Positions 22,963 through 37,128 are shown, counted from the stretch's first letter. The stretch is 64,000 nt of DNA from Dryococelus australis (GCA_029891345.1 CM057009.1:294184966-294248965), one strand, 5' to 3'. Numbers and translations: made by a program. The notes: a model not told the origin generated them from the letters alone.

Positions 22963-23211
22963 GTGCCTGTCTTAAGCACTTTTAACATGGCCCTACTTTC
23001 GTTTCCATCCATGTGCCTGGTTCTGCACTTACCTACATCTGACACTCTGTGCACTAACTTGCACTGACTTGCACTTTACCCTCGTGCTGCACTATATGCA
23101 CGGGCGCATCACTCACACGAACTTTGCACTGGGTATGTTGCTCGTAGTGTGGGTTGCGGTGCTAGGCTGGGCGAACGGTCTATGAGGTGGGAGACTCAGC
23201 ACATGTCAAAC
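22963..23211 (-). pseudogene. 3' internal fragment of a second family-B copy (-)
   Basis: This block matches 15757-16005 at high similarity (shared GGCCCTACTTTCGTTT, then ACTCTGTGCACTAACTTGCA, and GAGACTCAGCA at the end). Homology stops abruptly at about 23211 and nothing of the element body follows, so this copy is truncated. Confidence 0.7.
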
Positions 23212-23761
23212 TTCATGACAGATTATCACAATGCACATCAGTCATTTCTTACGATACAATATTAAGGTTAGTGCATGTGTTTATTTCAAGAATGGAAGGG
23301 GGAAATATTTTATTTCACCAATTTCGCGGCATCCGATTCCTCAACAGAATATTAAACCACGGGATGATATTTTCTTTCCAATTTTTTTTATAAAAAATGC
23401 CATTTTCTAAACTTATCTTCTGTGTCGTTATCGACAATCGCTGGTTTTACTTGCATTTTGCACAAATATAGGGCCTTAATCACAAAACTCAAAATAGCAA
23501 AAAAACTTCAATTCTTAGTTTTATATAACCTCCAAAACCAATATGCATATGATAAACACAGAACCACCTTATGTTTGAGATGCCATTTTGAAGTTAATCT
23601 ATAGGTTTAAATGCTTGTCTACCATTTGAAGCGATAGACAGTTTAACCTCATGATAACAGTTTTACTTAGCACTAACTATAGGTCGTAAGATACTATGTT
23701 GCACCATCTGGCAGTTCATTTTTAACCTAATGTGTAACTATATGTGGTAATACACGCCCTT
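23212..23761. other. AT-rich spacer between oppositely oriented family-B pieces
   Basis: About 550 bp without recognisable repeat, gene or motif. It separates the truncated - strand copy from the + strand leader. It may be host DNA or unrecognised element sequence. Confidence 0.4.
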
Positions 23762-25160
23762 ATTCTCAACTTTGCCACCAGCCAAATTTCCCTTCACCTG
23801 GCATTGATCCCACCACATGGCATCACACCACGTCGGGAATTCATTTTGATTCTGAAAGTTGCAACAAGAATTTTGTACCTAAACCTACTTCATACGATTG
23901 GGACAGTTTTGTAGTGGAATTTAAATGTAGTGTCCTGGATCAACCACATGGGAAAGTAACCAGAGAGGCTAGTAACAACCACAACAGTAGCATGGAAGTA
24001 CAGCACAGCGTTCAGCACACAGTGAAGATGTGACAATGCAGGGAAGGTGAGAGTATGAGGATTACAGCAGCAAGGAGGGAGTAAACAGTGGTACATCATA
24101 TGTTACACCAACGCACGTCGCCACCGATTGCATAACGAGTGTGCAGTTCACTCTACCTATACCAACACTGACTATAGTCCCACTACCAATTCAACCATTC
24201 ACACCATATTTGCTTCCTGTACCAACCTTTTACCAACCGTAAATTTTTCCACCAGCAATGTTTACTATGTTACCTGTCCTCTTTCCCCCCAGTAACTCCT
24301 GTGACATTTACCATACACAGCAGCGAATGGACCAGCAATCAAAATTGGCCACAGGAACCAGAGAACGAAAAACCGACCCAGTCATTAAGCAAGCAACACC
24401 AGAGGACAATCAACATTCAAACACAGCAACGAAATTCCAAATGCTAGCAATATTTTCCGGAACAATGAATGCGGACCCATCAGCTTTTGTGAAGGAGTGT
24501 ACCACTAAGCTGAGGAGGTACGATGTCGTTGAGGACGAGTGGGCGAGTTGTGTAGAGAATCAGCTGACTGGTGGAGCTGACAAGTGGTGGAATGCCATTA
24601 ATCACTATGGCTTGGGTTGGGACGAATTTGTGCACACATTCTAGTGCCAGTAAGGCAGCACGTTCACGTCGCTACGAGTGCAGAAAAAACTGCTATGACA
24701 AGAACAGCAGTCTTACCAACGACTACCCACTTTCATCACACAGAAAGTTCAACATATACGCAAGATTCCAACCACAATTACCGGAACATGAGGTGTTTGA
24801 TATTGTGACCGAAATAATACTACCAGAGTATAGAGCAGTGTTGTAACCGTTTCTGAATAGCTGTGTGGAGGAGGTTCTGAAAGCAGCAGTGATACTGGAA
24901 CAGAATACATGTCAACTGTGCCACGAAGCAGGTGCTGCAAGAGGGCGGCATGAGTTAACTGGTGACGACCGTGTTCAATCATGGGAACAGTACGAACTGC
25001 AAGTGATAGCGGGTTCTGAATCGCGCCAGGAGAGGACAGTCGGCACTAACAACCACCGAGACAGTCTGCCTCACGGTGATAACTCCAGTAGCCGGGGACT
25101 TTATTCCATTGCAAGTTCGCTTGAAATCTCGCAATATTTCTCAGTTTGCTATTCTTGAGT
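23762..25160 (+). pseudogene. Family-B leader and gag, + strand
   Basis: The leader starts within text shared with 14838-14876 and runs to about 24250. The frame 24258-24644 shows FSGTMNADPSAFVKECTTKL and TGGADKWWNAINHYGLGWDE, the core of gypsy Gag. It shifts after 24644 into a second frame (YARFQPQLPEHEVFD, 24743 onward) and then a third from 24865 with a knuckle-like CQLCHEAGAARGRH. The similarity to Gag in the - copy confirms the family. It ends without continuing into protease, so only the 5' part of the element remains. Confidence 0.65.
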
Positions 25161-27930
25161 AAAAACTATTTAGAAATGAAATCATTCCATATGAAATAAT
25201 CTCACTACCTGTAAGGTTGGTGAGATGAGATTTCGTAACCATTTTCGGCCGAAAATAACATATATTTCGCGAAAACTGGCGGAAATGTGGATCACATGTA
25301 GATAGTATTTGAGTTGGAGAATTGTGTTAAAAACTGTGTCAGGCGATAGCGTGTGATTAGACATGAAGATACATTTGATTTATGTGACAGGGAATTTATT
25401 TAAATGTGTACGTGAAAAAAAAAAACACAATGTGCAACCAATTTAAATAATTACAAGTTTAGAAGTTGTTATGAAATCGGCGAGAGTTAAGGAAATCTGC
25501 GCTTCCAGTTGATTTATAAGGTAAGCAAGATGTTGACAGTAATGTAAGTTAGTTATTAATGGTTTTTATTGTGCAATACTTTACCCCGCATAATGTATGT
25601 TTTTTTTATGTTGTGTTTTTATGTTTTATTAAACGTTTCAGGTTTTGACAACCCATGCCTTTGGCAATTACCAAACTTATGTTAGGCAAGGCTAAACATT
25701 AAAAATTGCAAATCTTCTGTGTCTAGAGCATGGCTTGCATGTTCAACGTTTATGGAGGGGTTGATGATAAATTAACTAGAAAGTCGAAAATAAAATAGTT
25801 AAATATGTAAGCCGTTCATTCACTTTGTTTACGTCGGCGACATGTTAGACATATTATTTTCAGGTTGTTGTACCATAATTTGGCCCTGTGTAACATAATT
25901 AGGTATTAATGGTATGGGAAATGTACAAGTTTTTTGTGTCAGTGTACCATTATTTGAATACCCCATAGTATGACAGCACTGGTGTTTTTTTTTTTTTTTT
26001 AATGATTACATCATAGTTGGAGTGTGCGAAGTTCCTGAACGACGTCTGATGATCACCAGTGGAATCTAAGTCGTATGAATTGCTATTTATTCGGTGAGTA
26101 CGTAACCAAATTAAATATAACTTTATGATAGTGGAGAGGGCTATGAATATTAGGGAAATTGTGGGGTAAAACAAGTGAAAAATATGTACATAATTGTAAA
26201 TTTGATCACCAAAATAAGTTAAATTGTAAAAAGACATAACCAAACAATACCTAAATTTACAATTATACCAATACTCACACACCCAAATGTTACTGTGATG
26301 GTGTATGAACTTCAAGTTCAGGCCCCTCTCAAGGACAAATACTGTTCAAGCACATGGGTGTTGAGCTGTGTCAACTTATTGAGGGGGGAAGGGGGCAATG
26401 CTAGGTCAGTGTAGGATATGTGTGTGTGATAAATGATTTATAAGAGACACATACAACTTTAATTGAGTAATCATTTAAATAATTTAATTTACGCTAATAC
26501 AAGGTTTTTAAGTCGGTTTAAATGTATTATTAACACACAGAATTCCAACCAAGCGATCTTCTAAACGTCGTATTAAGGTAGAGAGTCTGGCAACAGTGCA
26601 CGCTATCTGCAGCCTTAAGATGTGTTTACGATTATAGACTGAAGAATTAAGCATTGTACTTAATGCCTCGATAAGCACACGGAAAATGAACAATAAGAAG
26701 CTGTGCAGTTTATGATTGAACTAGCAACTGTTAAGTCTAGCCAAACAGAATCTTAGGAGATGTAAGCAACCGAAATAAATTGAAAAGATTGACAATTTGC
26801 ATATATTTAATTATCTGTGGTTACTGCTTGTGTAATTGTTATAAAAAAAAAACTCGTGAAATATTATAGAAGGGGAAACCGATGCCAATGTTAGGCATTT
26901 ACATCAATAAATATGAAAAGCTTAACTAAAGCAGAATTCATGAAAGAAAACATGACCATGAACTATTCTTTAAATTACGAGGATACTGTCTCTCGATTAA
27001 ATTATTACTTTCACACGATTTCACAATACGACATAACCTAAATACAAGCTGTAAATACAATTTCCTGCCAACAACTGTCGTTGTGCTCTGATTGGCTACT
27101 TCGTCTCGACATGTTCTTAAGATTTAAAATATAACTATCTATTAAGTCAAGCTAAGAACGCACACGACATGTTACAACTCGCACATGACAGTCATAAACC
27201 AATATCATTGAATACATTTATTCATATCTTAAGCACACGGTGCACTTGTTCTGTTAAGTCAGTCGTAAACCCATCATAAGTACCTACTGTACTGCAATAT
27301 GCATTGAATTTAGCCTCATACTTGTTATCGTCAAAACTACTGTCTCATAGCTTAAAGCATTTTGCCCATCTGGCTGTATGTGGTATGAAAAACATTTTCA
27401 GTTCCTAATGGAAAAGAGGTAATGATGCTTTGTTTAAGCATAGCCATGACGTCCTTAAATTAATGCTTCGTGGCTTCTGTTTTTCGGCGCCTATATTGTA
27501 CCTCAATTAAGGTGTAAGTTTATTTCGTACTTATAACTGTGTTAAATACAAAAAATGGCTACAACTCATTTTAATACAAGTGGTGTTGAAAGTAAAAATA
27601 TCTGCCTGGGTGCCAACATATGAATTTACATTATTTTAAATTTAGTTTGTTAAATTAATAGTGCCAACGCCAATAAGCAAGCTTTTTATCACGACATGAG
27701 TACTGATAGCTAAGTCTAAAAATTGCACACATTTATGAAAGACGATGGAAACTGTAATGTACATCGCACTGTACAGCATTGAAAGTAGTAGTTTATCGCA
27801 CGTTTTAAGAGAAAATATTAGCATAATACTGTACAGAAAACATAATCGAGTACTGTTAGTTGTACTATTTTCACTGAATGTGAATTTTCATTAAGATAGG
27901 CATAGCCAATATAAGCACATAAAACATAGT
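25161..27930. other. AT-rich gene-free stretch
   Basis: About 2.8 kb with no supported coding region. It holds a T-run at 25986-26000 and a G-rich patch near 26380-26395. Frames up to 121 codons (26315-25950, -) have biased, motif-free composition and are most likely chance. No paired inverted repeats were noticed. Confidence 0.45.
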
Positions 27931-27975
27931 TAAAGGCTGTTCACGATAAAGTGAGCATTTTTGAAATCAACCTAA
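27931..27975 (+). repeat. One-ended fragment of MITE family C
   Basis: AAGGCTGTTCACGATAAAGT and GAGCATTTTTGAAATC match the terminal inverted repeat of the complete copies at 38.27 and 61.18 kb. The opposite end is absent, so this is a truncated copy. Confidence 0.6.
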
Positions 27976-28325
27976 GAAAAAATCCACTGCTACTAACGTC
28001 ATATATTTTAACACGCTCACAGAGTGACAGGCGCCCAGTAAAGTTGGTAATGGTGGAGGGAAAGTAGTTCCATATCTTAACATCAAATAGAAAGTGTTAG
28101 GTAACAATTTATGATAAATTTAATTAATTCTTTCGCTTCCTATTATTTTTAATACATCGATGTGTAAAAACGAGCAGATTTGTAAAGTATTTACTTTTCT
28201 AATAATTTCCCAGTTTCACCTGACCGATGCATGAATAAAGTGATGAAGCTCATGCCAATGTTAATTTTACATAAGGCGGAAATGCACAATGGGCATACAA
28301 TTAGATCTTAAGCAGGGCTTTCAAA

Positions 28326-28811
28326 AGGCGAGTTAGAGGAAATGTGTGTTGAATGCCCTAGAAATGACAGCATCCTCGATGATAGTGAGTGTTATGATAA
28401 TGTAGAAACTGATGTTTGGGAACCGTTGCATTATTTAAAAGGGAAAATTTGAGAGGAAACAGGTGAACATAGTGTCAGGAATAATTTGCATTCAAGTGTA
28501 AGAAACCCCTCAGTGGAAAAGGAGGAAGCAGAGATAAGTGATGCGTAGCCTCAGAGTATAATGTAACCTGGAATTTAATGGTAATTACGAATTAAATGCG
28601 AGAAACTAAATAAGAGGTATATTGGTTTGCATTGCAGATCACACCATAGGCGCTGGCATAGTTCTGGTCCAAGAAATGGATGTCGTAATAACAGGAGACA
28701 TATAGACAATAGTGCTACACATACCCATAACAAAATTGGAGAGTATTAATCAGGGGAACCAACTGAACATAATTAAAGGGAAGAAGATTTCTGGAAACCC
28801 AGAGATTGGAA
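28326..28811 (+). repeat. 485-bp direct repeat, left copy
   Basis: About 96% identical by eye to 34300-34786. It starts GGCGAGTTAGAGGAAATG and ends GATTTCTGGAAACC...GAGATTG followed by an A-run. In the right copy it directly follows the end of the pol frame (RNRRVRGNVC) and directly precedes env. Here it is preceded by unrelated DNA. Confidence 0.8.
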
Positions 28812-30150
28812 AAAAAAATTATCGAACCGACATTGACAAATGTACCGGGCATCCGTGTGGCAAGGGCAATATGTAACTTAATTCTTACCAATAAGAACCT
28901 CTCAGAGAACAAGGTGTATTGTAGGAGCAGTATGGCTACCTGTGTAGTTGAAAAGAAGGCACTTATGAGGGTGATTGACCAGTGTGTTATCCCCTTTGTT
29001 TTGGGTCAAAGGGATGTGTACCAGTGTCTCGTTCCTCGTCACGATCATGCCAAAGGGAGCAAGAGGACATGGAGTCCTAATGGTGCAGAAAATGCAGGAG
29101 CGACATGTAAAGTAGGTGGTTATGTCGAGAGGACCACTTCCAGGGTGGGTCAAGAGTTATTTGAGGATACAAGGAAACATCACAGTGAAGGTTCAAGGAA
29201 ACCTCACAGAGCGTTAATAAAATCTATATGGGCAGTGACAAAAAAACCTGAACATTACTAATGAAACGCTCGTTGTGCTAAAGAGTACAGTAATAGGCTT
29301 TGCCACACTTGTCCATGACATTGCTAGAGTACTATGTGTAAATAGCGTACCCCGAATATCCTAGAGAAGTTGTATAAGTCTTGGGTCGGAACAAAGTGAT
29401 TTAGTGTCGTCACAAATAGAACCACGGGAAAAAAAATCCTTGCAGATGTCCCTAGAAACAAAGATAAAAAGTGTTCGCTTTCAGGCTCCAAAGCAGTTAA
29501 AATTCCCTCGAGTTAGGTTAGCCATAAAGTAAGTGAGTTCGTACGAGAGGTCACAGAACAGGACAGATTTTGTCGCCGTGTCCCCCAAAATCCACCGAGA
29601 TAAAGTATACCGAGTAGAGGCAATTTCGATTCCAAATGAAAACCCCGAGTCCTGTCATAATAATTTGATATGTCATGATGATTTCAAATGTGATAATAAT
29701 GTAAGATGTCAAAGTAAATTGAAATGTCGTAACGATTTGAAATATCATGTAAATTGTATAAGTAGTCAGTGAAATGAGATAATGAGATGCACAGAAATGA
29801 AAAATCGGGAACGATGTCAGATTGTTCGCATAAAATGAGGATAAATGAGCCGAATTATGCACAGACACGAGGTAGTCACGAGTTGAGAGATTCGCATGGA
29901 AAATACATGTAAATCATTGAATAGAAAGAATAAGATATGTGCCAAATTGTTTAGTGACTCAAGGTAGGCGAGTTTTCAAACCCACATGGTCAATAATAGT
30001 AAATCAGTTAAGCGGAAAGGTAAAAAAATGTTACCAGGACCACCAAAAGATGAATTTATGGAAGTGGAGAAAATTGTCAGAGATAAATTGAAACATTTGA
30101 GTAGGAGTGATTTTAATATAATGTTCCCAGTATTAATGACATCTGCATAT
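28812..30150 (+). pseudogene. Unassigned 5' part of element 2 (possible gag and pol lead-in)
   Basis: A 151-codon frame (28806-29261) reads PTLTNVPGIRVARAICNLIL and later CVVEKKALMRVIDQCVIPFV; I do not recognise a family. A second frame (29533-29772) carries six copies of a cysteine hexapeptide (see the repeat entry). A third (29986-30150) includes [17 protein letters not shown], which resembles the Leu-rich stretch just upstream of RT in gypsy Pol and is cut by a microsatellite and X. By position gag and protease should be here, but neither a CCHC knuckle nor a DSG/DTG loop was found. Confidence 0.4.
29653..29760 (+). repeat. 18-bp tandem repeat, six copies, in frame (cysteine hexapeptide)
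   Basis: The unit is of the form TGTCATAATAATTTGATA and repeats every 18 bases from 29653. In the open frame this gives CHNNLI, CHDDFK, CDNNVR, CQSKLK, CRNDLK and a last degenerate YHVNCI. Copies differ at several bases while keeping the first Cys (five of six), position 5 hydrophobic and position 6 mostly Lys/Arg. The frame ends at 29772. Confidence 0.8.
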
Positions 30151-32202
<2,052 letters not shown>

Positions 32203-32264
32203 ATAAATAAATATATAAATAAATAAATAAATAAATAAATAAAATATATATATATATATATATA
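32203..32264. repeat. (AAAT)n(TA)n microsatellite
   Basis: AATA units followed by about 11 TA units immediately after the end of X. Pol text resumes about 25 bp later. Confidence 0.9.
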
Positions 32265-32940
32265 GTGGAAGGTAGTTCAAATTTAGGGTGCATGAATTTA
32301 TTGAAACATTAGATACAGGAAGGGCCAGACCAATAAAACAGAATCCATACAGGTGCCGCATGCATTGAAACCAGTAATTGCAGAGCATATAAATGACATG
32401 CTTGATAAAAATATTATTTCAGAGAGTAAATCACCTTGGCAGTTTCCTGTAGTGATGGTGAAACAGAAAAACAAAACCATTCTTTTAAGATGAGATTTCG
32501 TATAGATTTCAGTCATTTAAATAAAGTTACAAAGCAGGATCCTTATCCTATTCCGAATGTCACAGAGACGTTAGATTCCTTGGACGGTTGAGTTATTTTT
32601 CAATGTTGGATTTAGCGAGTGGCTACTTCCAAATCGAGTTAGAAGAGAGTGATAAAGAGAAAACTAGTTTTGCTACAATCATGGGGAAATATGAATTTAA
32701 TGGACTCCTGTTTGGATTGTGTAATACCCCAGCTACATTTGAGAGATTAATGGAGAATTATGTTCTAACAGGTTTGTTAGGTGATCAGTGTTTAGTATAC
32801 CTTGATGACATTATAATATTTAGTAGTACTGTGAGAGAACATGCCAAGCACATAAGTATTGGAACGACTGGAGGAAGCTAATTTGCAAATTCAGCCTAAT
32901 AAGTGTTCATTTGTACAAGACCGTGTAGAATGTTGTAGGG
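32265..32940 (+). pseudogene. Reverse transcriptase remnant (element 2)
   Basis: The text resumes with HEFIETLDTGRARPIKQNPY, then AEHINDMLDKNIISESKSPW, QFPVVMVKQKNKT and FRIDFSHLNKVTKQDPYPIP. A stop lies near 32590. The next frame (32588-32881) holds FSMLDLASGYFQIELEESDK, GLLFGLCNTPATFERLM and the catalytic VYLDDIIIFSS with both Asp residues intact. After ANLQIQPNKCSFVQDRVE the RT thumb and the whole RNase H are absent. The YLDD core is therefore preserved in a dead copy. Confidence 0.85.
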
Positions 32941-34325
32941 GGAAGACGAAACATGTCAAAGTATAATTAATAAAGCAGATAAGGGAAATTTCTTTATTGA
33001 CATAGAAGGCATCCTATACAAAAGAGAAGAGGACAAAATTTTAGTAGTTGTTCCAAAGTCGCTCATGATAGGAGTAATTAATCATCACGATGTCACTCCA
33101 TTTTTTGCTCACCAAGGAGTGAAGCAAACTCAGAACCTCCTCAAATCATTACACTGGTGGCCAACATTGAATAAAGATGTAGATGAATATATTGTGAGGT
33201 GCTGTGATTGTCTTAGGATAAAAAGTACGAAAATGACTAAAGTACCGTTAGGTTCTTTGCCACAAGTAAATTCCCCATTTCAGTTGGGATCTCTAGATTT
33301 TTAGGTCCCTTGCCGATGAGCGAGAAAGGGAATAGACACGTGTTGACATTTATTATTTCACAAAGTACTGTGAAGCAATACAAATTGCCGATCAAACTGC
33401 AGAGACAGAAGCGAAATATTTTGTACAGCAGATTATTTTAGCGCATGGTTGTCCTCAAAGCCTGCTGACAGATCAAGGGAGAAATGTCTAAGTTAATGCT
33501 AGAGACGTGCAAAGTGTTAAAAATTAAGAAGTCACAGACAAACCCCTTCAGACCACAGTGTAATGGACGTGTTGAGACACTTCATTGAACCCTAGAGGAC
33601 ATGAGATCCCATTACGTAGATGAATCCGATAGTAAATGGGAAGAATATTTGTCATATGCAGTGCACGCATATAGGATGGTTCCACATTCAGTGACAGGTT
33701 ATAGCCCACATTTGTTGTATAGGAAAGAAATTAGGCTACTCTCTTTAGGTGAATTGAGTAGTCAGCCTAATGTGTTGAGGTAGGTATGATAGCCAAGGAA
33801 CATGTAGATATTTTGAGTAACAAGTTAAAAGAAGCACTTGAAGTAGCTAGCAAATGGCATAAAGTAGCTTTTGAGAAACCCAAAGAGTAATATGATAAGA
33901 TATCAAAATCACCAGATATTGAGGTAGGTGATTATGTGTATTTGCACACGCCAAGTGTTAAGAAAGGTAGAGTATCTAAGTTTTACAAGTTTTGGACTAG
34001 ACCTTATAAAGTTATGAGAAAACTGAGCTCAGTCACATTTGAAGTATTAGTAGACAAGAGAAAAGTTTTGTGCATAGTGATAGATTAAAGTAATCTAAGA
34101 ATTCTACAGAGCCAAGGAGCTCATATCTAGGTAAAGACACAACATGTAGGGAAAATGTCATGCAGGTTATTGATGAAATAGAATCAGTTGAGAAATTTTG
34201 TGATAGTGAAAGTGATAATGAGTTAAGTAAGGAAAATATTGAAGAAAGTACAGGCTCAAAGTCATGCCCAATTTTAGAAGACATTAGAGTTATGAGAAAT
34301 AGGCGAGTTAGAGGAAATGTGTGTT
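32941..34325 (+). pseudogene. Integrase remnant (element 2)
   Basis: The lead-in FFIDIEGILYKREED is followed by the zinc domain HHDVTPFFAHQGVKQTQ...RCCDCLRIK (His and Cys pairs present, 33080-33225). The core has LTFIDYFTKYCEAIQIA (first Asp), HGCPQSLLTDQGRN (second Asp) and NGRVETL (Glu) in changing frames. LSYAVHAYRMVPHSVTGYSP (33645-33710) is the conserved core end. FYKFWTRPYKVMRK near 33980 is a GPY/F-type tail. An acidic C-terminus ends RNRRVRGNVC at 34325. Stops at 33304, 33491, 33587, 33783 and 33889 show decay. Confidence 0.8.
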
Positions 34326-34786
34326 GAATGCCCTAGAAACGACAGCATCCTCGATGATAGTGAGTGTTATGATAATGTAGAAACTGATGTTTGGGAACTG
34401 TTGCATTATTTAAAAGGGAAAATTTGAGAGGAAACAGGTGAACTTAGTGTCCGGTATAATTTGCATTCAAGTGTAAGAAACCCCTCAGTGGAAAAGGAGG
34501 AAGCAGAGATAAGTGATGTGTAGCCTCAGAGTATAATGTAACCTAGAATTTAATGGTAATTACGAATTAAATGCGAGAAACTAAATAAGAGGTATATTGG
34601 TTTGCATTACGGATCACACCTTAGGCGCTGGCGTAATTCTGGTTCAAGAAATGGATGTCGTAATAACAGGAGACATATGGACAATAGTGCTACACATACC
34701 CATAAGAAAATCAGAGTATTAATCAGGGGAACCAACTGAACATAATTAAAGGGAAGAAGATTTCTGGAAACCAAGAGATTGAAAAA
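34300..34786 (+). repeat. 485-bp direct repeat, right copy (pol-env junction)
   Basis: Direct counterpart of 28326-28811. It contains the last codons of pol and runs to 3 bp before the first Met of the env frame. It carries several stops and no protein family is recognisable. Confidence 0.8.
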
Positions 34787-34788
34787 CC

Positions 34789-36364
34789 ATGTTCAGAGCT
34801 AATGTTCTTGATAGGTTAGTTGCAGAATTAGAGGAGGAAGTAAATGAACTAACTTTGATATTACCCAGAATATTATCACGTGAAATAAGGGGTTTGATAG
34901 ATGCAGGTGGTAAAGTTCTAAAATTTTTATTTGGTACACTTACAAAAGATAATTATGTCTGTACTCATCTAGTCACTTGTGAGTTAGGGATGACAAAGGA
35001 AAAATTTATTCATATAGTAGAGAAACAGTTAACTTTCGTGAAAGGGATAAATACCAGAGTAGAGAAAAACTCGAAAGACATAGACATTTTAGCAAAAGTA
35101 ATAAAAACTTTGAACCACATGACTGGTTGCAATACTTCAGCAACCTCAATGATTGAAAGAAATCACAGATTAACGATTAGCAATTTAGGGGAAGCACTTA
35201 AGTATAGTAGTTTGCTGAGAGAATTAGAATTAACTCCTCAAACTTATAAACAAGAGGAAATAAAATTGGTGGATATCATGGCGACCAGTAGGTTGCCCAC
35301 TTCGTTATTTATGCCAGAAAATTTGTCAGAAATTATTCAAGGTATTGCTCTTAAATTACCAACGGACAAGACTTTGATAGCAGGAACTGATTTTGATCAG
35401 GTTTACAATTACTATGAAGTAATGACTGTACATGCACTTGCTACAATTGATAGTATGCAGTTGATAAAGTTTCTTTTGAGATCCGCAAATAGGTATTTCA
35501 CAACTTATAGAGCTCACCCTTTTCCTGTGGTTAAGAGACATTCAGATAGTGCCAGATGCACCTTATATCACACTGTCGGAGAACAAGCAGTTTTGTGCGT
35601 TAATGTCTGAAGCAGACATGGGTCAATATAAAGGCAGAAATCATATAGTTTGTCCAGCTAACGTCCCTACGTTTTCCATTAAGGTTCCAAATTATCACAA
35701 CCATCTGTTATGTAAAAGAGGCACATTCGTAATTCCTTCATACCAGTGTTTATTAGATCAATAGATGGTGATAGTTGGATTTATTCAGTACTGGGAAAGA
35801 TGAAAGTTACTAAAATGTGTCCTTATGAAAAAAGTGAAGCATGCGTGGTGGAGGAATGGATCTTGGTGCAGGGAGTCATGTCCCAGGTAAGCAGTTGTCT
35901 GATAATTAATGAGAGAATTCAGTTGTTACACCAAAGTAACACATATTAAGTACAAAGTTAATGAAGTCAAATTTCTCCCAGTTCAGTCCTTATTAACAAG
36001 TAGTGAACAAGTGTGTGTTGTATCCATGAAAACCAACTTTAATGTTAGTCTGTCGGAGTTAAATGCAGAAGATGTAGAGATGAATCATCTCATGTCAGAC
36101 ATTCACGATTTGAAACATAGAAAGATTATGAGTCACCTAATTGAACGCCACAGTCAGGTGGGGTTCTTTATAATGGGATGTCTGGTACTCGTCATCTGGT
36201 TCCTGAAACGGCACCTGTGTGAGATACTGGCCAGGTGTTCACGCGCCTGTCTATCACATCGGAAGGTGGTGGAGACCACAGAACCTGTCCAACTTCCAGA
36301 GGATCAAGCAGATACCATGAAGAGTACTGTTTCGAGCACAGTTCCAGCCCCACAACTGATATAG
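34789..36364 (+). pseudogene. Envelope remnant, insect F-protein-like (element 2)
   Basis: A 273-codon frame (34789-35610) holds a degenerate basic cleavage motif (SREIRG) followed by a Gly-containing fusion-peptide-like stretch (GLIDAGGKVLKFLFG) and a long helical region with MGMTKE-type and IDILAKVIKTLNH heptads. Two frame changes near 35550-35760 and 35910 lead through cysteine-rich ectodomain text (CPANVPTFSIKVPN; SWIYSVLGKMKV) to the C-terminal anchor GFFIMGCLVLVIWFL at about 36165-36210. A cytoplasmic tail ends at 36364. A signal peptide is missing at the N-terminus. The layout is that of insect errantivirus/baculovirus F-like envelopes. Broken, non-functional copy. Confidence 0.75.
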
Positions 36365-37128
36365 AAGATGACCGCCACTACTTGCTTTAAGAGTTCCACA
36401 ATACGTTGAAGTGATTGAGAGTCGATGCCCAAAGGCAAAAATATAGTTAGTGAAAAGCAGAGTATAGTTTGCATAATTTTGAAAATTTTATGCTACAGCA
36501 AGTGATATTACACTAGGAATCCGATATTCCAGAGAGCAATGAACATAAAATGCCCCAATGTGTTTCTTCAATTGTTTGATTGTTACATAATGATTTTTTT
36601 TCTAATATGAAGATAACTTAACTCAAGTATGAAAACATTTTTACTATTTTAAACTTGAGTAATAAAAACACGAGACATTTAAGTTTGATCACTGAACACA
36701 AGATACATTGTGATATGAACATATAGACTCCACAATATATTTATTTTGTTCAATTACTCCATGAACATTACAAATAAATGATAATTGAACTATTAAACAA
36801 AAATTAACAATCTTGGCATGCAAGACAGAGCTATTACAAATATTTGTAATATGTGTTGATGTTTAATGTTTGTCCAATGTGTATATTATGTATGTCATAT
36901 GTTTCAGGTGCACTTTGAAAAGTTACAAAGGCGAACTTAATTAATGAGGAAGGTGACATGGTACTCCCCATTTTCAGTTCAGTTAAATTTTAAGTTATTT
37001 GATGGAATAGTAATTAACTTCATTTCCCTCTTTATTAACTTTTGTGTTTCAGTTGACCGCGAGTATGGAAGCAATTTCATAAAGATTCAAGACAATAAGA
37101 CTTCTGTGTCAGCGTCGCTGCTATGTAG
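36365..37128 (+). other. Untranslated stretch between env and the signal-peptide ORF (element 2)
   Basis: AT-rich, no long frame. It ends with a pyrimidine-rich stretch and an acceptor-like TTTTGTGTTTCAG at about 37040-37052, upstream of the next ORF. Confidence 0.45.

Larger units (their letters stand above)
14877..23211 (-). mobile_element. Family B: near full-length Ty3/gypsy element plus a second truncated copy sharing one LTR
   Basis: Reading on the - strand from high to low coordinates, the order is: a 3' fragment of one copy (23211-22963), an LTR (22962-22006), PBS (22005-21990), leader and gag (to about 20.1 kb), protease, RT, RNase H, integrase, 3' region (to 15757), and the 3' LTR (15756-14877). 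The middle LTR thus has element sequence on both sides, which is the signature of a tandem produced by LTR recombination or of insertion into another copy. The coding regions carry several stops, so the element is dead. It has no env. Confidence 0.75.

Noticed and set aside
25950-26315. 121-codon - strand frame as a gene
   Set aside because: Composition is biased to Ile/Tyr/Phe/Ser from AT-rich DNA, with no domain and no splice context.
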